Part shown: positions 59,036-64,000 of the stretch, one piece after another
Layout: the number at the start of each line of letters is the position of its first letter
How positions within the stretch are numbered: the stretch's first letter is position 1
DNA from: Amylostereum areolatum
Lineage: Eukaryota > Basidiomycota > Agaricomycetes > Russulales > Stereaceae
Reading direction: 5' to 3'
Assembly (NCBI GenBank): GCA_012932865.1
Contig: SAXG01000023.1
Span: 1 to 64,000, forward strand
DNA length: 64,000 bases
Program-made: the position numbers and the translations under genes
The notes under the pieces: generated by a model
Told to the model about the DNA's origin: nothing
Databases searched by the model: none
Seen by the model: only the letters and a program-made list of their open reading frames with translations

Positions 59036-61568
59036 TCAGCGATCTGGGTTTTGGCTCCGGTTCGCCCGACGCCCCGCCCGCGAGGACGACGCGAACGCCG
59101 GGGCCGAGCCAGGATAACTCGGACCCCCCGTTGTCGAGCTCGACGAGCGTTGGGACGCATATCTCGGCATCCCCTGCGGGTGCCAGTCCGGCGGCGAGGC
59201 GGCGGCCTCTTGCGCTGTAAGCGGGTCCCGTGGATAAGGCCTCCCAGTAGAGCTGTGGAACGCTCCGTGCGTGTTTGCGGGAGGAGAGAGGTACGAGGCC
59301 GGGTTCGACGTCGGCGAGAGGGAGAGGAGGGGGCCCCTGCTATTCTGCGAACAGCATTCATGGATCAGTACCTGGGACACGGAGGGGCTACGCAAAGCGA
59401 GACGCGCTTACCATCTCACGGATCCCGAACGACGGCTCGGCGGCCCTTGGTTGGCCATTCGGCGGGCTCTGGATGGGCTCCAGCCGGATGGGAGGAACAT
59501 TGCTGAGGAGGGGGGGCGACAGCACCGACCAGGACTGCTCGCTGTTCAGTGGGGAGACGATACCAAGCTCCCGGAAGTGGATTGGGTTGGCTGGGGGCGA
59601 AGCATAGGCCTCTGAGGGGGATCGACTCTCCGAAGGTAGGGGAGCGGTGCTTGTGTAAGGTACCCGAGTCGCCGCAGGTCCGCGACTTGTATCTGAAGAA
59701 GGATGCCCGTCGTCGGTGGAGAAAGGCGAAGAGGCGACGCTCTCGTCGTCGCCCCAGTCGTCGCTAGACAGCGACATGCTCGAAAGGCCGTCGCTGGACC
59801 CTCTCCGGTGAAGGAGTGCGGATGACCCTGGAGCTGAGGGCTGCGATGCGGGACCTCTTGGAGGCATAGGCGAGTATCCGCCGGGGGAAGTGTAGGGGGT
59901 GGGGGTATCAGGGGAGTACAAAGGGATTCTGGTGAGGGAATGGGAGACACGGTCCCGAGGACCGGTCGACTCTACGGAGGCGTTGTCGTTGGACCGCCGG
60001 CCGCTGCGATGGTGTTCCTGCGAACTGGTGCTCGGTGCACCATCATCTACGCGCCCAATAACCTCCACTGGCTGCGAACCCTCGACGCCAGGGTCCCCTG
60101 GACGTGAACTTGGGAGTTCATGTCGAGCACCTGGGTACGCTCCGAGACTGCCTGTGGATATGGACCGGATATCCACCGCGCTCCTGGGCAGGATTGCCTC
60201 GTCCTCCTCCGATGTTGTAGCCATGGATTCCCTGGAGGAGAGAATGGACCCGCTCCGCCCAGGGCCCCTAGATCGCGAGCGTCGGTTAGGTGCTTGTGCG
60301 CTTGTGCTCGTGGAGGTGCGTTCGGGGCCGACGATGGGTATGTGCTATGTTGCAGGGTCAGCGGGTGTGGTGTAGAGAGAGAAAAAACGACATACATCCG
60401 TCTGGGACGCTTCGACAAGGACAGGTCCGTGGTCGGGAGGGAGCCCACGCGCGATGAGCTCGGCCGGTTCGAGGTTGTGAATAGTCGGAGGCCGCCGCAC
60501 GTTGGAAGGCAGAGGCTGGTCTCCCCATATTTGAAGAAGAGCTGGTGACGGGGGGAGCGCATACAAGGGGGTTCCGTTGAAAACGCCCACAACGGGTGGT
60601 CGCGCCCTATCAATCGGCCGGTGTGTTGCGGGGTCGGGCGTCGGCACTCGCGGTCTTTCTCTTGGGCGAGAGCCGTCGTTTCCAACGGGAGATTGTCCTG
60701 ATACATCGACCGTCTCTAGGGGATCCCGAGTAGCTCGATTAGCCACGCGGAGCTGTAGAAGGTTGAATGGGTGTAAGAAAATGAGGCGGTAGACGTGCAT
60801 ACCTGCCTGCATAGAAGACAATGTGAGCCAGAGGGCGATACCGGCGAAGTGTTGGGTTTTGCTCACCCTTGTAGCTCCTCGATTTGTTGCACAAGGCGGC
60901 TCTGGAGCTTTCGCTCGTCGCCGTGCTGCTCTTCTTTGCTGAGGATCAGGCGCCGAAGTTCACGAACGGTCATTGTCTGGTCCGCGTGTTGTTGAGTGAG
61001 TTCTGCGTATTGGTCGGCGGTCGACCGATGTCGGACCGTCGAGCGAGAGAGGATGCGGATGGCGTGGCGCTGGGGCTGCGTGAGCTCGTTGCTCATGAGG
61101 AAACGAGACGAGAGTGCTCACCAGGCGGCATTCGGGGTACTGGTCCAAGAACGCATTCGCCTCGTCTACGATGGCGTCGTGTTGATCTCGTGCTAATCCT
61201 TCGTCGGAGAAAAGAGCGAGACGTTCGAGGAGGCGGTGGCCCTCGACTATGTCCTGTGGCTCGGGTGGGGGTGGATTGACATGCAGCCTCTTGAAGCGCT
61301 GTGGCGGGTTCGAACCATCGCACAGGGTACACAGTGGCGGCGATCTCCTGTTGAGGCAGCTGGAAGATTCAGGATACAGACGTCAGTTTGAAGAGAGAGA
61401 AACGTGAACCGGACAAGGAGCGTACATCAAGCAGAAGATGTGGCCACATTCAAGCGCATGCGGCCGTGTTAACCAGCGCGTTTCCTCAGGCGCATCATCA
61501 TCCGGGGCGTCCCACGAGTAGGCCTGTTTACAGATGTCGCAGGTGGAAGTCGGGTGAACGAAGAGCAT
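59036..61568 (-). CDS. RING-finger/coiled-coil protein, family member 5
   Basis: Predicted 728 residues. Exons on the minus strand: 61568-61426, 61359-61122, 61069-60867, micro-exon 60806-60803, 60752-60396, 60344-59412 and 59344-59036. All phases agree. The start MLFVHPTSTCDICKQAYSWD gives the first RING cysteines at residues 10 and 13; CGHIFC and CTLC follow. The coiled coil (MTVRELRRLILSKEEQHGDERKLQSRLVQQIEEL) ends at the micro-exon. The next exon holds ELIARGLPPDHGPVLVEASQ and the tail holds NSEQSWSVLSPP and SAPAFASSSR, all matching member 2 closely. Intron positions also match member 2 throughout, so these two are the most recent pair. The long tail is Ser/Pro-rich and probably disordered. 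E3 ligase activity is inferred from the RING only. Confidence 0.82.
60803..60806 (-). other. Predicted 4-nt micro-exon (RING member 5)
   Basis: Minus-strand sequence tatgcag|gcag|gtatgc. The upstream exon ends CAA GG_ (donor gtgagc), and the downstream exon opens in phase 0 after ctacag. The four bases give Gly-Gln. Flanking introns are 60 and 50 bases. Confidence 0.7.
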
Positions 61569-62721
61569 ACGTGAGGTAGAGTGTCAGGGATACGACCGAC
61601 GCCACACTGGAGGAAAGAGATAAAAAGGCTTAGCGCCCACTGGGCAGCAGTTGCAGACACGAGGCAGACCTCAAGCCTAGCTCTCGTCGGCGATAGCGGC
61701 CCCAGAAGTACAGCATGGAGCCAAATGGGAATGGAAAGCGCAGGAGGGTTGATTGAAGGGTGGGATGCGAAGACAACGGCCGGCGAAGGTCGAGATGGTG
61801 GCAGAGTGTCAAAGCGTCACGATCGACTTTGCATAATGTGAGCGTGAATTTGGAAGATCATATCGAAAAATGGCCCAATATGGATGGAGTCGGCCCGAAA
61901 CTGTGACTCTACCCACATCGCGGACGGAAGTGGTCGAAATATCCAAATTGGAGATCTTTTTAGACCTTAGATCAATCTTAGATGGCTTCAGGCTGCCCCC
62001 ACGATGTCCCCACCTGTGCAATAAGTATCTCGTCTCTTACGCTACGGATCTGTGTCTCCAACTTCTCCTCGATCTTCTTCTCGGTTTCCTGAAGAGAGGC
62101 CCGAGTGTCGTCCGAGTCGAGGACGAACTGAAGAGTGTTGAGGCCGAAGCGAAGAGGGGTAATGCAGAGTTAAAAGAGGAGGTCCGACAAATGTCTACAA
62201 GGCTCGCTGCTATTCTATCCGAGTCGTCGCTCAAAGCTCGCAGAGTCGCAGTTGCGGGGATGGTGATTGTCTTCGCAGAGCATCATTTGGAAAGCCGAGG
62301 ATGGATTAACAACCCCTTGTTGCAGATTCTGCTCACCCCCCAGCCGTTGTATTCACATCTGTTCGATGCAAACAGGACAACCATTATCCCCCACTGCACA
62401 ACCGAGGATATCAAAGGGTTTTGTAGAATCTGAAGATAGTCATCAAGGGCTTCGGTACTAACTGCATCGAGACACCCTATGCCTCCGCTCGACGTCGATG
62501 AGGCGCGCATCTCCAGCCAAACAACGATCACATAACTCAACAAATATACCGGGTACACGAGCGAAGACAGAAATGAGTCATTACGGGCCAACCCAACAAT
62601 CGTGCATACGTACAACAGGTCCGAACGTCGAAAGAACAAGAGACAAGAGGCGAAAGTATAGGACAGCGCGGGGTACGGTAGCGGGGGTAAGTAAAGTGGA
62701 GTAGCGGCGAAGTGCCGGTGA
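61569..62721. other. 1.15-kb spacer without a supported gene
   Basis: The promoter side of RING member 5 is followed by sequence with a 187-codon plus-strand frame (61870-62433) and overlapping shorter frames. Part of that frame is helical and charged (VEDELKSVEAEAKRGNAELKEEV), but I recognise no family and see no matching exons, so I do not call a gene. The end is the 3' side of the synaptobrevin gene. Confidence 0.4.
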
Positions 62722-63491
62722 CTAGTGGCCCGTTGTCTTTACGATGGACACGACAATGATGATGATGATGACCGCGATGGCGACCCCGATGATGATGCGC
62801 ATCTGCGAGGCGAAACGAAGGACGTGAGTGGGGGGTCGAGAGCGCGGAGCAAAGCACGCACCTTCATGTCCTTCCACCTTTTCACGCCGAGCACCGAGAC
62901 AGTCAGGCCACAGTCCGACGTGTGACTGCGAAAAAGTGACGTACCACATATTCTGGAAAGGTCGTCAGGTGAGGAACAAGAACCGTAGGAAAAGCACGAA
63001 ACGCACCTTCCGAACCCGGTTCGCATTGCGGCGGAAGCCTTGTGCGGAGACGGCAAGGTTATCTGGACGACGCGTCGTTCACCGCGTCAGCAAACCAAAC
63101 CCACCGAAGCCGAGGACACAGCATTTGACGGGCCCCGCGCCGCGCAGCGACAGTCGCACACCCACAGACGACGCCGGGTGGCTCGAGGAGAGGGAGGAGG
63201 GCTCACCTGTCTTGTCCTGGAGAGAGTCCAGTCGCTCCTGGCGCTCGGTGACCTTGGTGATGTTGTCCCGCATGATGTTCACGGTGTCGTCGATCTGCGC
63301 CTGGATCGCGGCCGTCTTGGCGTTGCCGCCACTGCCGCCGGCGGGGGCGGAGGGGTTGGAGGCGGAGCCGCCACGGGGGAGGTAGGGGTCGTAGGGCTCG
63401 GACCTGGGTGGATTCGAACGGGGAAAGGGGGAGGTTGGAGGAGAGAACGGTGAGAGTCGGGATGAGTAATCAGAAGAGGGCGAACGAACAT
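62722..63491 (-). CDS. Synaptobrevin/Snc-type R-SNARE
   Basis: Exons on the minus strand: (start) to 63207, beginning at 63403 for the conserved part; then 63062-63007, 62952-62945 (8 bases), 62877-62862 (16 bases) and 62802-62722. The protein reads [12 protein letters not shown], then [61 protein letters not shown] and the membrane anchor [21 protein letters not shown]. The zero-layer arginine lies in [11 protein letters not shown]. Snc-type SNAREs mark secretory and recycling vesicles and pair with plasma-membrane t-SNAREs. Length is about 120 residues, as expected. The start is not settled: an ATG at 63491 with a gttcgc donor fits only if one base is ignored. A gtgagc donor near 63600 suggests an intron in the 5' leader. 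Confidence 0.88.
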
Positions 63492-64000
63492 GGTTGTTGC
63501 GGTCGTCGAAGGTCTGGTGGGGAGGGAGAAGAAAGAGCGGGGGGTCGCGGAGGCGGTCAGGAAGGGTTTGTTGGGGGGAAAGAGGTAGCACCAGGCTCAC
63601 CGTGTGGACGGAAGAAGAAAGGTCGACGGTCGTTCGGTTCAAAGGTGGGACCCTTCCGCGCTGACGACGACCAAACACCGCTCACCACGCCTCGGCTATT
63701 CCCGGTCTCCCCTTCCTCCCCACTCACTATCCGTAAAACGCGCATCTGCTCTCACGTTCGGTGCCAGTACACGGACAAATGCTGCCATGTTCGAAAATAG
63801 ATCTCTTGAGGAGCATGGATTCAGTGGGAGAGTCCTCGGACCATGCTTCGCGCGCGGCGTACGTACTACTATAACTTACGCATTTTGCTAACAACCAGTT
63901 GAGTGTGTCTCTCGTCCGTTTCTCTCTCACGTACGTCTGGATACTTGGAGTAGACCCGGTCATTATTCTAACAGTTGTGTAGTATCATAAGACTTGTTGG
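63492..64000. other. 5' flank of the synaptobrevin gene
   Basis: Contains a probable leader intron (donor near 63600, acceptor near 63520, minus strand) and promoter sequence. No further gene is recognisable before the window ends. Confidence 0.4.

Noticed and set aside
61300..61325. gggttcgaacc, a B-box-like tRNA sequence
   Set aside because: It lies within the coding exon of RING member 5 (encoding the segment after CTLC) and no tRNA folds around it.
61870..62433. 187-codon plus-strand frame with a charged helical part
   Set aside because: Contains a plausible coiled-coil stretch but no family match, no neighbouring exons and an unremarkable start; left unannotated as a gene.
1..64000. 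CRISPR array, bacterial operon or ribosome-binding-site features
   Set aside because: Spliceosomal introns in nearly every gene and eukaryotic gene content show nuclear fungal DNA; no regularly spaced repeats were seen.

Overview
The window is nuclear DNA of a filamentous basidiomycete, most likely an Agaricomycete. It is GC-rich, nearly every gene is cut by GT-AG introns of about 48-90 bp, intergenic gaps are short, and the proteins resemble agaricomycete families. I read the genes by joining exons by eye, so splice sites are predictions and names rest on recognised motifs, not on database searches.

Layout. 2.0-9.7 kb (+): a very large UPF1-like helicase fused to three CbxX-type AAA+ domains. 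10.1-12.5 kb (-) and 13.3-15.9 kb (+): a divergent pair of RING-finger/coiled-coil genes. 16.6-18.7 kb (+): the mRNA-export factor GLE1. 19.2-21.8 kb (+): a caspase-like (C14) protease. 22.1-22.5 kb: a decayed fragment resembling the tail of fungal HNH-type genes, followed by an 830-bp foldback element. 27.9-29.7 kb (-): a third RING gene. 30.0-30.5 kb: a hAT-like MITE. 30.5-38.0 kb: no gene I can defend. 38.0-38.7 kb (-): ribosomal protein uS11 (RPS14). 39.3 kb (+): a 72-residue HTH-like protein. 40.0-41.0 kb (+): a VAMP7-type R-SNARE. 41.9-44.0 kb (-): a fourth RING gene. 46.0-47.9 kb (+): an unknown low-complexity protein. 48.5-49.2 kb: a Helitron-like end pair. 49.3-50.4 kb (+): an Aim32/Apd1-like sucrase/ferredoxin-like protein. 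50.4-53.7 kb (-): an OPT oligopeptide transporter. 54.3-58.4 kb: a complete Tc1/mariner-like transposon carrying its transposase and a second seven-exon gene. 59.0-61.6 kb (-): a fifth RING gene. 62.7-63.5 kb (-): a synaptobrevin/Snc-type R-SNARE.

Two observations stand out. First, the five RING genes form one family, scattered among unrelated genes, and each appears to contain a 4-nucleotide micro-exon at the same place, between a phase-2 donor and a phase-0 acceptor. Second, the Tc1/mariner-like element has 69-bp terminal inverted repeats, a TA target duplication, and a convergent passenger gene of unknown function.

The caspase-like gene, the helicase/AAA+ gene and the VAMP7 gene each need one or two single-base skips to read through conserved sequence. 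All are in the +1 sense, which looks more like residual insertion errors in the assembly than like three independent pseudogenes.
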